Positions 1 through 11,290 of a DNA stretch of 64,000 nucleotides are shown piece by piece; the first letter of the stretch is position 1, and each line of letters starts with the position of its first letter. The stretch spans positions 348,995,823 through 349,059,822 of the forward strand of contig NC_058524.1 of assembly GCF_904849725.1 (NCBI RefSeq). The letters run 5' to 3'. The position numbers and the translations under genes are program-made. The stretch comes from Hordeum vulgare subsp. vulgare. Its lineage: Eukaryota > Streptophyta > Magnoliopsida > Poales > Poaceae. The notes below the pieces were generated by a model. That model worked only from the letters and a program-made list of their open reading frames with translations. It was not told the origin of the DNA and searched no databases.

Positions 1-2293
1 ACACCTTATCCCTATTTCGTGCGAAACTAGTCAAGGTTGTTAGGGAAATATGCAACTTGTATTATGAGGAGGCTAAAGACATCATATATACATGTACGGA
101 GGGAGGCCAAAGGCCACAATGCAAAAGGCCAAATGCCATAATAAATATAACTCTACCAAAGCTAACCATGGACATCAACTTTTGACTCTTTCACGATGTC
201 GTGCCTTCGTGAATTTCCACAAGGGTATCCCATATTTCCGTGGGTTCCCCAAGGAGCTAATCTTGTTGAATTCTTCCGGACACAAGGAGTTCAATAATAT
301 ATCACATGGTTTAGAATTGCATGGGATCAACTTCAATTCTTCGACATGTTTGAGCTCTTTCTAGTTTCTTTTGAGCATCTTGAAAGAATCCACCTTGTAT
401 GCCAACAAAAATATCAGCCAAAACGACGACATTATGACCAAAAAAATGCGTCCGCCTATTATTCTTCCAACTATCGAAATTTTAGCCATGAGAATAAGGA
501 CCTCTACGGTGACAACTCTCTTCTCTTACTTGAATCCATTCATTCCTTAGGTGGTTTTACCAAGCCAGAAGGTCAAGCCTCAGTTGGGATAGATCTTCAC
601 GAGGCAAGTGATCTCCAAGGCCTCACAAACTTGTTGGATCGTCGGCACCTTGAAGGATTACAAGCACACCTAGATGATCTAGGAGGCATACACATAGGGA
701 CGAATGTAGGGGGGGGGGCGAGAGAGGGCGAGACCCCTATGACGATTCCATTGTCCCTGGTAGGTATTAGGTATATGTGTGGTTAGTCGTTTAAGTCGAC
801 GTGTTTTGTCCCCCTCTCTATCAAGTGAGGCCACCCCGTGTGTGAGGCACTCCCAGGGCGCAGGGCCCAACCAATCTACAACAGATAATGAACCAAAAGA
901 GAAGAAAAGAAGCAACCCACCCCCCAGAAAGGGTCCAAATAGAATTAGTCCGCACAACCATGCTGCCACACATGTAGATGCTCCCTTCCCGGCTATTGCG
1001 TTCAACGCGATTTTATTGCTGCTAAACGCATCATGCGTTCTCCCTACATCGTGCGAGCCTCCGTCTACTGCCGCTTGAGGAAATTTTCTTTAGGCTCTAC
1101 GTCAAGATCAGGAGTAGACTAATTAATATCCATTATGCCTGCATCAGTGCATGGTTTGTCTTGAATCACAAATTGATTCCTGCCACCAACCATCATAAAA
1201 AGAGTAAGGGGAAATATCACCACCGCCATGAGCGACCAAGGAGCTGACTATGCACGAAGTTCTGTCTATGGTACGCCCATTCCTGTAATTAACATCGAGT
1301 TAATCAAATCTCTAAATTTTTTGTCTAATTGAATTATTTGGTCGACATGTAAGTTGGATTGGAGTCAGTTTGCAATACATTGATGTATTAATCCTTTGTT
1401 ACATAATAAAACTAGTTTGGAACCAAATTTGTCACGTCAAACACAAAAATTTGCTAGTCTTTAATTATACATGCGAAAACACAAGTTCGAATCTGGCCTT
1501 CTTAGCATGCTATGATTTTATTTTATTTTGGCTCGACTAGTCCTAAACTGCAGCAAGAGCTTATGTGTGGAGCTTGCCCCCCATATTAAATTCTTGGTTC
1601 TGTCCTTGCAAATACACCCTCCAAAGTAACAAGATAAGGTGTCTTGGTGATGAATACATTTGTTTGTGATTGAAAAAGATAATATCCTCCACACTTAAAC
1701 TCTCGTAGGACGGATCTTCAGATTTGGAGAGGTCAAGTGTTTGAATGATAGACTAGAAATCACCTGAGGGGAGAAGATATCAAAGGTATGTCATGAATGT
1801 TTGAGGAATGCCCTTTGAACTCAGTACAAGACCAATGAGGTGGATTGGTATGGCAAGGTTGGTGGTGGTATATAGGGGCTGACCCAGTGAATGATCAACT
1901 TAGACGAACCGAGTGAACTACGAATTGGTTTCTTTTGAATAGCTCAGAAGGTTTGACCTGAATTCACCAGGAGGCTCCAATCAACACTCGTACTGGCGCA
2001 CTCACTTCTAGATATCGTTAGGAATATCCGACCAAGCGGGGTCCATAGGTCCTCCCAGCAGTTAAAGGTTGAAAACAACAATGTGTTGGAGGCTCTAGAG
2101 GGCACTTGGTTACAATGGTTATCTTTGTGGAAGGAGTTGGAGGCTTCGATTGGATATGACTTTGTGGCTCCGAACAATGTGAAATTGTGAGATATATTAG
2201 GTAAGTAGTTGAGGTGTTTCACTGGTTCTGGAGTTTGATCTCCAAGAACTTACCAAGAAAAAGTATCACCACACAAACGTGATCCCCTTTCGG
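1..2293. other. Unassigned DNA, no supported gene
   Basis: I see no gene in this stretch. Open frames here are short, lie on both strands and match no family I recognise. The segment around 680-1080 is GC-richer and the rest is AT-rich intergenic-type DNA. Old transposon debris is the most likely content, but no terminal repeats or target duplications could be defined. Confidence 0.4.
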
Positions 2294-2534
2294 TAGTATC
2301 AACATACCTATGGAGTCAATGTCATCTTGGATCACTAAAAGCTACTCCTGTGTAAAAAAATATAAGACGTTTTAGATCAGTACACATGGAGTATAATAGA
2401 TGTCCTTTATTGAAGTGAATACATGGATTGCCTAACTCTTTCCATTAGTTCACACTTCTGGTTGTGTTGGCTAGTGCATGAATCTTAACATGGTACCAAA
2501 GTTCAAGGCCTTGAGTTCAAGTCCTGGCTATCGA
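2294..2534. repeat. Tandem repeat unit 1 (~240 bp) with Stowaway-like remnant and tRNA-like/PBS-like module
   Basis: This unit begins TAGTATCAACATACC and recurs with the same order at 2535, a period of about 241 bp. It contains a short Stowaway-like piece (TA, CTCCTGTGTA ... ACACATGGAG, TA at about 2344-2394). It also holds a stretch near 2468-2525 with TGGCTAGTGCATG, TGGTACCAAAG (like a primer-binding site) and GAGTTCAAGTCC (like a Pol III B box). The module may be a TRIM or SINE remnant. Confidence 0.6.
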
Positions 2535-2593
2535 TAGTATCAACATGCCTATGGAGTCAATGTGATATTGGATCACTAAAAGCTACTCCCTGT
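2535..2593. repeat. Tandem repeat unit 2, left part (interrupted)
   Basis: This is the start of the second ~240-bp unit. It is cut inside its Stowaway-like left end by the LTR element at 2594-5731 and resumes at 5732. The last five bases (CCTGT, 2589-2593) are the target-site duplication of that element. Confidence 0.7.
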
Positions 2594-3417
2594 TGTCGGC
2601 GGTGCGAGGTCGACACCTATGGGAATCAACGTGAAACCCTTGTGATCGTAGGGCGGGGAGAGGTGACGTAAAGAGCACAACTAACAATCAGCACCAAGCA
2701 AGCCTTTTTACCCAGGTTCGGGCCGCTTACGCATAAAACACTACGTCCTACTTGTCTTTTTGTATTAAGCGTTTTGTTGTCGATTGTTACAGTGACCATT
2801 GATGACCGTCTTATGGGTCAATGTCCAAAGAGTTTAACCTCTTCGAAATGAGCTAAGGGCCTCCTTTTATAGGCAAAGGGGTCACCTATAGTGTTCGGTG
2901 GTAGGTTCATGAGGAGTTACAATGAACCTAGGGCGGTGCTTATCCATCTACCGCTGTCAGGTGCATTTAATGCACATCTTGTCCTTGTCAGCGGTGTGCT
3001 GGTGAAGACACGTATCCAGGTGTTTCGACACCTGGACGCTGCGCTGGCGCATGCGGAATGCGCTGGCATTTGGGGATGGTGGCCCTGTGTCAAGGGCGGT
3101 TGCCCACCAGTGGACAGGCCCGTCATCCCGTCAAGGAGCTTGCCGGTGCCTTGAGTCTTCGTCCTGGCAAGGGAGCTTGCCGGGGGCTTCAGTCGTCATC
3201 AAGGGAGCTTGCCGGGTGTCTTGTACTTGGTGAGTTCATCACGTCCACCAACTGGGCGCGGCCTTGGACATCTTCTCGACAAGGCAGGCTTGCCGATGCC
3301 TTGATAATCTTGGGGGTAGCACATTGACTGGGTCTTGCCATGCTCTGTCGGCAGGGGCTCTTCATGCTCGTGCACATGTCTGGGGCACTAGGGACCCTGG
3401 TCTTTAGTGCACCGTCA
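2594..3417 (-). repeat. 3' LTR of the non-autonomous element (minus-strand sense)
   Basis: 824 bp, TG...CA bounded. It contains the conserved CCTTTTTACCCAGGTTCGGG segment and a minus-strand TATAAAAG. It also carries several copies of GGGAGCTTGCCGG-like motifs shared with the element interior. Confidence 0.8.
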
Positions 3418-4906
3418 TGAGCCCCCGGGCCTGGGCCACACACGCATGCGAAGCGTTCTTGGGCCAGGCCCAAAGAGGTGCATGGGCTTTCGTGGCTGGA
3501 TCTGCTGGCAGTTGCTTTTCTCCACGTCGCGCCTTGAATGTGCGGAGTGGGGAGTCGTGCGTGCAGTGGCCTAGGTGGCCGCGAGCGTGGAGAATTGTTG
3601 GTTGAGTAGGCAAAGGGTCGGCCCGCGTCTCCATAAGAGGGGGAAACACGAGCTGTCCTAGCCCACTGCTCCCAGTCCTTCTCCAATCCCAAACGCCGCA
3701 GCCGTCGCCTCCCTTGGCTAGAGCTTCCCCATGCCTCCCTTTCCTCGGCTTGACGAGGCCGAACCCGCTTCCGTCGGTATAGCGCTGGTCCCGGGGGAGC
3801 CAACATGGATGTACCGCGGGCCTTGCCGCGCCTTGTCTTCATGAACTTCACTTCAACAAGTGTAGTTCCTAGCCAAACACAAAAGTTCTAGGTTAGAGTA
3901 GATCATATCATCCATGTAATATATTTGAGAGTATCCGAAACAAATGAATGAAAAGACTATATTCCCTTTCTCCGATTCCATTCTTTGTATGATTCGTCTT
4001 TGCATTTCCTGGGAGCTTGCCGGTAACTACCAGCAAGGCCCCTTACTGCGTTTAGTGCAACCATAGAAATCGCCAAGCGCAGCTTGAGAAGAAATCACGA
4101 GCTACGTAGCCGCTTGCTCTATTGATCATGTTCAAAACAGTTTGAAGGCGCTTTGTGGCCGTTCAGGTCGTTTGAACGAGTTCGAAACAAAGACAAGGTG
4201 CAATGATCATTGGAAAGGTCCCAATATGCGCAGACTCCACACACAAAGATTGGAAACTTTTAAAGGGAAAACATAGAATCTATCTACTTCAAATCTGAAT
4301 CTTAAACTTAGAACTTATCTGCTCACGCCGTGGTTGCATGGCGCTTGAATATTTTGCCGGGGCGTCGGGCCCCCCGGCAAGAAGGAGATTACTGCTCCCG
4401 ACAACTTTTTCTCTGGCAAAGACTTCTTGCCGACAGTCCGTGACCTTCGTTTGGAGAAAAGGTTGGCCAAGGTGTAACCCCTTTACTTTTATCTTGCTAG
4501 GCTATGCTTGCGGAGCCCCCGAGCGCATCTTGGGCGACGATACCACGCTCTCAGGGGCACAACACTTACGCTAGAGTGCACCCCGGTGCTTCGGGACCCT
4601 TTGGCGCATCCTCAACGACTATCCATCACTCCGCACAGGTGCGTCCATTGTAGTATGCATCGAGGCCTCTGTGAAGCTCCTAGGTACGCAATCGACAACT
4701 GCGTGATGGCCCCGAGCGACGGATCGGCCTGACGGCGCCGCCTTTGGAGCCTCCGCCTCCCTGCCTCGCGCTCATGCAGCCCTTGGGAAGCCGTATCAAA
4801 ATAGAGCGTCCGCCGCGGTACCCCGTTTCCGGGGGAACCGCGGTGCAGCGCCCAAACTTCCAAGAATCTGGTGCTGAGTTTGCTCAGATTCACGCAAAAC
4901 TGCACA

Positions 4907-4925
4907 CCCCCTACCTGGCGCGCCA
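4907..4925 (-). other. Primer-binding site of the non-autonomous element
   Basis: TGGCGCGCCAGGTAGGGGG on the minus strand lies four bases inside the 5' LTR, where minus-strand DNA synthesis would be primed by a tRNA. Confidence 0.6.
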
Positions 4926-4929
4926 AAGA

Positions 4930-5731
4930 TGTCGGCGGTGCGAGGTCGACATCTATGGGAATCAACGAGAAACCCTTGTGATCGTAGGGCGGGGAGAGGT
5001 GACGTAAAGAGCAGAGCTAACAATTAGCACCCGACAAGCCTTTTTACCCAGGTTCGGGCCGCTTACGCATAAAATCCTAGGTCCTGCTTGTGTGGTTGTA
5101 TTAAGCGTTTTGTTGTCGATTGTTACAGTGACCGTTCATGACCGTCTTATGGGTCAATGTCCAAAGAGTCTAACCTCTTCGAAGTGAGCTAAGGGCCTCC
5201 TTTTATAGGCAAAGGGGTCACCTACAGTGTTTGGTGGTAGGTTCATGAGGAGTTATGGTAAACCTAGGGCGGTGATTATCTATCTACCGTTGTTAGGTGC
5301 ATTTAATGCACGTCTTGTCCTTCTCAGCGATGTGCTGGTGAAGACATGTATCCAGGTGTTTCGACACCTGGACACTGCGCTGGCGCATGCGGAATGTGCT
5401 GGCACTTGGGGGCAGTGGCACTGTGGCAAGGGCGACTGCCCACCAGTGGCCAGGCCCTTCATCCCGGCAAAGAGCTTGCCGGAGCCTTGAATCTTCGACC
5501 CGGCAAGCTCCGTCGTCATCCCGGCAAGGGAGCTTGCTGGGGTCTTGTTCTTGGTGAGTTCATCACGCCCAACAACTTGGCGCGGCCTTGGACATCTTCC
5601 CAGCAAGGCAGGCTTGCCGAGGCCTTGATAATCTTGGGGGTTGCATCTTGACTGGGCTCTGCCGGCAGGGGCTCTTCGCGCCCGTGCACAAGTTTGGGGC
5701 ACTAGGCACCCTGGTCTTTAGTTCATCGACA
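4930..5731 (-). repeat. 5' LTR of the non-autonomous element (minus-strand sense)
   Basis: 802 bp, a diverged copy of 2594-3417. It ends at 5731 with CGACA, followed directly by the duplication CCTGT. Confidence 0.8.
5200..5207 (-). promoter_or_regulatory. TATA box in the 5' LTR
   Basis: The minus strand reads CCTATAAAAGGAGGCC here. The matching position in the other LTR (about 2867-2874) reads the same. It is the likely core promoter of the element. Confidence 0.6.
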
Positions 5732-6012
5732 CCTGTTTAAACAAATATAAGACATTTTAGATCAGTTCAAATGGAGTATAAAAGATATGATTTGTTGAAG
5801 TGTATACATGGATTGACTAACCCTTTCCATCAGTTCGGAGTTATGGTTGCGTTGCATAGTGCATGAAGCTTAACATGGTACAAAATCCTAGGGTCTTGAG
5901 TTCAAGTCCTGGCTTTCACAATTTATGTGATGTTAAAATTTATATGTGGATTCCTAGCCCTTTCCATTAGTTCAGACTTTTGGTTGCATTGACTAGTGCA
6001 TCAAACTTAACA
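5732..6012. repeat. Tandem repeat unit 2, right part, plus a partial third unit
   Basis: The sequence resumes with CCTGTTTAAACAAATATAAG and runs through the same Stowaway-like and tRNA-like modules as unit 1 (GAGTTCAAGTCCTGGCT again near 5901). A partial third copy (about 5940-6012) repeats CCTTTCCATTAGTTCAGAC and the CTAGTGCAT...CTTAACAT block. Confidence 0.6.
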
Positions 6013-6725
6013 TCCTTGACCTTGCAAACACTTGATCTTGAAGAATTTTGGGGTCAACAACTGTCTTCCAAGTTGCATCTTTTCAGATTTATCATGCAAA
6101 AAGCGGGTGTAAACAAGAGGCTCTTTAATCAAGTTGTCACATATCTTATTTACTATTTATTGTAGAGCAACAACCGTACAGTCTTTTACTCCAGAAGGTT
6201 TTCGCCCGGATATGAGCGGATTTGAACATGTCTTGGCAAAGGACGCAATTTGAAAAGCCAGTGAGGAATTTGTCAATCCAGGTTCCATTCTCAAGCCCCT
6301 GGGCCATAGTGCAGACCGCGCATCGATGCTTAGGGACCTGACAAGGATGTAGATGGATCTCAGCCACATCACAATAGCTAAGCCAACGGTTAGAACAAAA
6401 CCAGCACTAGGCAAAGTTTTCTAAAGGTGGAGGCTTGGAATAGGGCAAGCCCGAAGGTCGAGGCGTTGATATCGTGCTAAAACTAGCAATAACTGATCGA
6501 TTGAGTTGAAGAGTTTAGATGCCTAGAATCATAGGTTTATCAGTTCCCATTTCTTTGATTTTGTGTATTGTTATTGAGCTTGATATGTCTATGTCACTCA
6601 TTCTTAACTATGAAATTTTCTAAGCTCGAGTATGGAAGTAAATAGGGGTCCAGATAATTATTTATAGTCTAGAGAAATACCTGATGCAGGAAGCCTCTTA
6701 TTCTGTCTGTTCTTTGTTATAACAG
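6013..6725. other. Non-coding, probable intron or upstream flank of the diacylglycerol kinase exons
   Basis: No exon of the kinase is recognisable here, and the short minus-strand frames around 6146-6414 match nothing I know. The stretch ends in the acceptor TTGTTATAACAG at 6725. It is either an upstream intron or sequence brought next to a broken gene. Confidence 0.4.
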
Positions 6726-8225
6726 GGGACTAAAAAACATTATCCGTTTATCAATAAAGAAGATGGATAGTTCTGAGTGGGAGCATATCCCTGTACCATC
6801 AAGGCAAGTTGGCAATTTCCTAGTATTGGTGGAATAGTTCTGCTTTGCAGATTTGAAATTGACATAGCATGTAGTTATTGGAAGCATTGGGTCCATCACA
6901 TCAAAAGATAACATAAATCCTTCTTATCCTTTTATTTTCAAACATGATTGTGTCATTAATTGATGTGGGGGTATTTGAGACTACTATAGACACATACAAA
7001 ATAATGCAGTGCAAGGGTAGCTAGATATCACACAAATATACATCATGTAATTACTAAACAAAAAATGTTGTGATGCAGCGTAAGGGCTATTGTTGCGTTA
7101 AACCTTCACAACTATGCGAGTGGAAGGAACCCATGGGGAAATTTGAAGCCTGAATACTTGGAAAAGGTTCTATGAATACATTGATGTGATTATTTATTGT
7201 TTGTCATGTTTACAACCCCCCCAAGGAAGATGGAGCACTATCTATTTATTGAGAATAATATAATGATTATATATATATATATATATTTCTTTATGTCTAG
7301 AAAGGATTTGTCGAAGCCCAGTCAGATGATGGACTTCTTGAAATATTTGGGTTGAAGCAAGGGTGGCATGCATCCCTTGTGATGGTTGAACTTATATCTG
7401 CCAAACACATAGCACAGGTAATTCTGTACACAATAATTAGGTTGGGTAGTCATATGAAATGAAAAACATCTGTTGTAGTGGCTATCTACTGCCTTTTCTG
7501 TAATCGCCATAGAAGAATATAGTTTTATGGCATGCATATTACTTAGTGGGACATTTGAGGAAAAACAACCTTTAGGTGTATTGGTGACAGGTTAATGCAT
7601 GGAACATGACTATAAAACTTGAGCACCGACTTCTCATATTCTCTCAAGTCCAAATTAATTTAAGTTTGAGGTTTTTCATGAGTCAAAGAAGTTTGACTAA
7701 CTCAAGAAAAATATGTTGTTGAAATATTTTCTTATGAACTTTGTCAATGTATATATTTGAAGACTTGGTCAAACTTTAACAAGTTTGACAAATATAAACA
7801 TCGAACTGCCTTGGGACTCACCTCAAAGCAGAAGATAATATAAAATGGTTAACTTTGAAGTACAATTCAATTCCAAGTCCATTAAGTGAAAAATATGAGA
7901 TCGCACTGGTGTGCTACCCCTGTAAGAAAATGAGGAAAATAAAAAAAAAGGAAATTAAGGATTAAATAAACGTTATATAAAACTGAAGCAAGAAACATAC
8001 ATGGTCAATGTCAACATTGTAGTGTCCACATCAAGTTATAAACTGTTCCAAATGTTTCAGGCAGCAGCAATCCGGTTAGAGATCAAAGGTGGCCAATGGA
8101 GGGATGCATACATGCAAATGGATGGGGAGCCATGGAAGCAACCACTAAGTAGTGAATATTCTACATTCGTTGATATCAAGAGAGTGCCTTACCCATCAGT
8201 GATCATTAGCGGTGTAGATCGCTAA
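6726..8225 (+). CDS. DGK: Diacylglycerol kinase, C-terminal (accessory-domain) exons, 5' part not in view
   Basis: Four exons are visible: 6726-6803, 7079-7166, 7301-7417 and 8061-8225, ending in TAA. The joined frame gives conserved plant diacylglycerol kinase blocks: SSEWEHIPVPSS, VRAIVALNLHNY, GRNPWGNLKPEYLEK, GLLEIFGLKQGWHAS, KHIAQAAAIRLEIKGGQW and MDGEPWKQPL. These belong to the accessory domain after the catalytic domain. The enzyme phosphorylates diacylglycerol to phosphatidic acid in lipid signalling. Introns 2 and 3 are GT-AG. The first visible intron (6804-7078) starts AG/GCAAGT, a strong GC-type donor, and its phases join exactly (AG + C gives Ser). No catalytic GGDGT block is found upstream in the window. 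The gene therefore either has distant upstream exons or is a 5'-truncated fragment. The visible frame is intact. Confidence 0.9.
7268..7287. repeat. (AT)n microsatellite in a DGK intron
   Basis: A short run of AT dinucleotides lies just upstream of the acceptor TTATGTCTAG at 7300. Confidence 0.8.
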
Positions 8226-8588
8226 TGAGAACCAACGATTTTGTGCGCTTGCCTAGCTTGACCTGCGAAGAGCAGTTTTCAGCTTCTATCCTAGAAGCTC
8301 TATTAATTACAAGCTCAATCATGATCATCCTTGTGCAAAGTCATAAAAATATATGAAGCTGTGGACATAGAATTTGTACAAAAACGATAGAATGTAGACA
8401 TGCCACTTCTTTGATCTGAATTCTGAACTTAATATGGTCCGTACTAAATGAGGTTGCTATTGTAAATTGTTTAGTAATTCGAGGGTGATAGTGACAATTG
8501 TGTTGTAAAACTGAGGCTTCAGACAAAACTAATTTCCCCCCCCAAGTGAATGCAGGAAACTTGATGCAAACTATTAGGTGATGTGATA
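8226..8588. other. 3' flank of DGK
   Basis: AT-rich sequence after the stop codon. It presumably holds the 3' UTR, but no canonical AATAAA was located. No other gene is seen. Confidence 0.4.
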
Positions 8589-8590
8589 TA

Positions 8591-8745
8591 CTAGCTCTAA
8601 TCCTAAATATAAGTCTTTTTGGAAATTCCACTAGAAACTACATATTGATGTATATAGATTTACTTTGAACGGTATATTCACTCATTATGCCTCGTATGTA
8701 GTTCTACTGGAATCCTTAAAAACATAAATTTAGGAATGAAGGGAG
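8591..8745. mobile_element. Stowaway (Tc1/mariner-type) MITE
   Basis: 155 bp flanked by TA at 8589-8590 and 8746-8747. The left end CTAGCTCTAATCCTAAATATA and the right end ATTTAGGAATGAAGGGAG are inverted and match the grass Stowaway termini. The interior (ACTACATATTGATGTATAT ... GCCTCGTATGTAGTTC) is typical of this family. It has no coding capacity and relies on mariner transposase supplied elsewhere. Its place about 365 bp past a stop codon is usual for Stowaway. Confidence 0.85.
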
Positions 8746-8747
8746 TA

Positions 8748-9217
8748 TAACCAATTTTACTACGATGGAGGTCATATCTTAGGCCATACTCATGCACTTA
8801 TTATTTTACAACTTCAAAACGTTTGTAGATCATTGTGCGATTCATAGTTCTCTTTTATCACTAACCCGTCGTGATGATATTTTTGAAACTAGATCCCATG
8901 TTGGTACATTTTATTCACTTTTTTGTAGTTAAAACAAGTTTACACATTAGTTATATGAGATGAGAAAATATTTCAATATTTTGAGGTCGGTACCATTTGA
9001 TACTATAAGAGTTACTCACGTTGTTCATATGTTATCCATAATATCATGTGGATTGTGAGTAGGTAGTCCATTAAAAATCTAGATTTTACTACAGCCTACC
9101 ATTAAACTACATCACTATTATGGTTGTGAATGTTACTATGGGAAAAGTCGTACCTTGGTCACTATGGCATGGGAAACCTCATAGGTGCATAGTTGTCATA
9201 TTGGTAAGTGTTGCACA
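8748..9217. other. Intergenic, nothing recognised
   Basis: AT-rich sequence between the MITE and the CACTA terminus, with no supported feature. Confidence 0.4.
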
Positions 9218-9420
9218 CACTACAAGAAAAAAACATATCCATGACATTTTGGCTAAAACAGAATGAACTTCTTTCATGGTACGTACATTTCCATGACAAA
9301 AAATGGGGGAAATACGTATTGTTAGGGATATGTCTTTGAATCCATGACAAAATCGGGGAGAATATAAATTCGGCCTCTCATAGCAAAGTCGGATGATGGG
9401 TAGTTGTGTGATGATGTTTG
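9218..9420. mobile_element. CACTA (CMC/En-Spm) transposon left end
   Basis: It begins CACTACAAGAAAAAAA, the diagnostic CACTA terminus. It continues with three copies of a CCATGACAWWWW-type motif, the sort of subterminal repeat bound by CACTA transposase. The element is cut at 9420 by the BARE-type insertion and should resume at 17944-17949. No matching right end (TTTTTCTTGTAGTG) was found in the window, so the far end is lost or mutated. Confidence 0.7.
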
Positions 9421-11238
9421 TCTTGGGGAACGTCGCATGGGAAACAAAAAATTTCCTACGCGCACGAAGACCTATCATGGTGATGTCCATCTACGAGAGG
9501 GGATGAGTGATCTACGTACCCTTGTAGACCGTACAGCAGAAGCGTTAGTGAACGCGGTTGATGTAGTGGAACGTCCTCACGTCCCTCGATCCGCCCCGCG
9601 AACGATCCCGCGATCAGTCCCACGATCTAGTACCGAACGGACGACACCTCCGCGTTCAGCACACGTACAGCTCGACGATGATCTCGGCCTTCTTGATCCA
9701 GCAAGAGAGACGGAGAGGTAGAAGAGTTCTCCGGCAGTGTGACGGCGCTCCGGAGGTTGGTGATGATCTCGTCTCAACAGGGCTCCGCCCGAGCTCCGCA
9801 GAAACGCGATCTAGAGGAAAAACCGTGGAGGTATGTGGTCAGGCTGCCGTGGAAAAGTCATCTCAAATCAGCCCTAAAACCTCCGTATATATAGGTGGGA
9901 GAGGGGGGGGCCTTGCCTTGGGGATCAAGGAGCCCCAAGGGGGTCGGCCGAGCCAAGGGGAAAGGTCTCCCCCCCCAAACCGAGTTGGACTTGGTTTGGT
10001 GGGTGGGAGTCCTTCCTTCCCTTCCCACCTCCCTTTTTCTTCTTTCTCTATGATTTTTCTTCCAATGCGCATAGGGCCCCTTTTGGAATGTCCCGCCAGC
10101 CCACTAAGGGCTGGTGCGCCACCCTCAAGGCCTATGGGCTTCCCTGGGGTGGGTTGCCCCCCCGGTGAACTCCCGAAACCCATTCGTCATTCCCGGTACA
10201 TTCCCGGTAACTCCGAAAACCTTCCGGTAATCAAATGAGGTCATCCTATATATCAATCTTTGTTTCCGGACCATTCCAGAAACCCTCGTGACGTCTGTGA
10301 TCTCGTCCGGGACTCCGAACAACATTCGGTAACCAACCATATAACTCAAATACGCATAAAACAACGTCGAACCTTAAGTGTGCAGACCCTGCGGGTTCGA
10401 GAACTATGTAGACATGACCCGAGAGACTCCTCGGTCAATATCCAATAGAGGGACCTGGATGACCATATTGGATCCTATATATTCTACAAATAACTTACCG
10501 TTTGAACCTCAGTGTCAAGGATTCATATAATCCCGTATGTCATTCCCTTTGTCCTTCGGTATGTTACTTGCCCGAGATTCGATCGTCAGTATCCGCATAC
10601 CTATTTCAATCTCGTTTACCAGCAAGTCTCTTTACTCGTTCCGTAATACAAGATCCCGCAACTTACACTAAGTCACATTGCTTGCAAGGCTTGTGTGTGA
10701 TGTTGTATTACCGAGTGGGCCCCGAGATACCTCTCCGTCACACGGAGTGACAAATCTCAGTCTTGATCCATACTAACTCAACTAACACCTTCGGAGATAC
10801 CTGTAGAGCATCTTTATAGTCACCCAGTTATGTTGCGACGTTTGATACACACAAAGTATTCCTCCGGTGTCAGTGAGTTATATGATCTCATGGTCATAGG
10901 AACAAATACTTGACACACAGAAAACAGTAGCAACAAAATGACACGATCAACATGCTACGTCTATTAGTTTGGGTCTAGTCCATCACGTGATTCTCCTAAT
11001 GACGTGATCCAGTTATCAAGCAACAACACCTTGTTCATAATCAGAAGACACTGACTATCTTTGATCAACTGGCTAGCCAACTAGAGGCTTGCTAGGGACA
11101 GTGTTTTGTCTATGTATCCACACATGTAAATGAGTCTTCATTCAATACAATTATAGCACGGATAATAAACGATTATCTTGATACAAGAATTATAATAATA
11201 ACTATATTTATTATTGCCTCTAGGGCATAATTCCAACA
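9421..11238 (-). repeat. 3' LTR of the BARE-type element
   Basis: 1818 bp. The outer end reads TCTTGGGGAACG instead of TGTTGGG, a single base change in the terminal TG/CA. It holds a TATA-like TATATATA at about 9886-9894 on the minus strand. Confidence 0.9.
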
Positions 11239-11290
11239 GTCTCCCACTTGCACTAGAGTCAATAATCTAGCCCTCACATCATCATGCGAA

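Larger units (their letters stand above)
2594..5731 (-). mobile_element. Non-autonomous LTR retrotransposon, minus strand
   Basis: Two similar direct repeats (2594-3417 and 4930-5731) begin TGTCGGCGGTGCGAGG and close with a CA end, and they flank a 1.5-kb interior. Target duplications CCTGT sit at 2589-2593 and 5732-5736. On the minus strand the downstream LTR is followed by TGGCGCGCCAGGTAGGGG, a primer-binding-site type seen in grass Gypsy elements. Each LTR carries a minus-strand TATAAAAG box, which fixes the orientation. No gag, protease, RT or integrase is recognisable in the interior, so movement would need proteins supplied by another element. By eye the LTRs differ at a dozen or so sites in the first ~180 bp, so the copy is not recent. 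The family name is not known to me. Confidence 0.85.

Noticed and set aside
3189..3851. 220-codon minus-strand frame in the non-autonomous element
   Set aside because: It spans the LTR-internal border, is arginine/proline-rich from GC composition, and resembles no gag or pol domain.
4612..4965. 117-codon minus-strand frame next to the PBS, possible Gag
   Set aside because: It starts inside the LTR and has no recognisable Gag motif or continuation. It is kept only as unexplained interior.
6146..6414. Minus-strand frames as a LINE reverse-transcriptase tail or an upstream DGK exon
   Set aside because: No conserved LINE or DGK motif could be found in any frame.
9404..10450. Several 60-190-codon frames in the BARE LTR, repeated at 16147-16961
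   Set aside because: The same frames occur in both LTRs, on both strands, without conserved protein features. They are shadows of non-coding LTR sequence.
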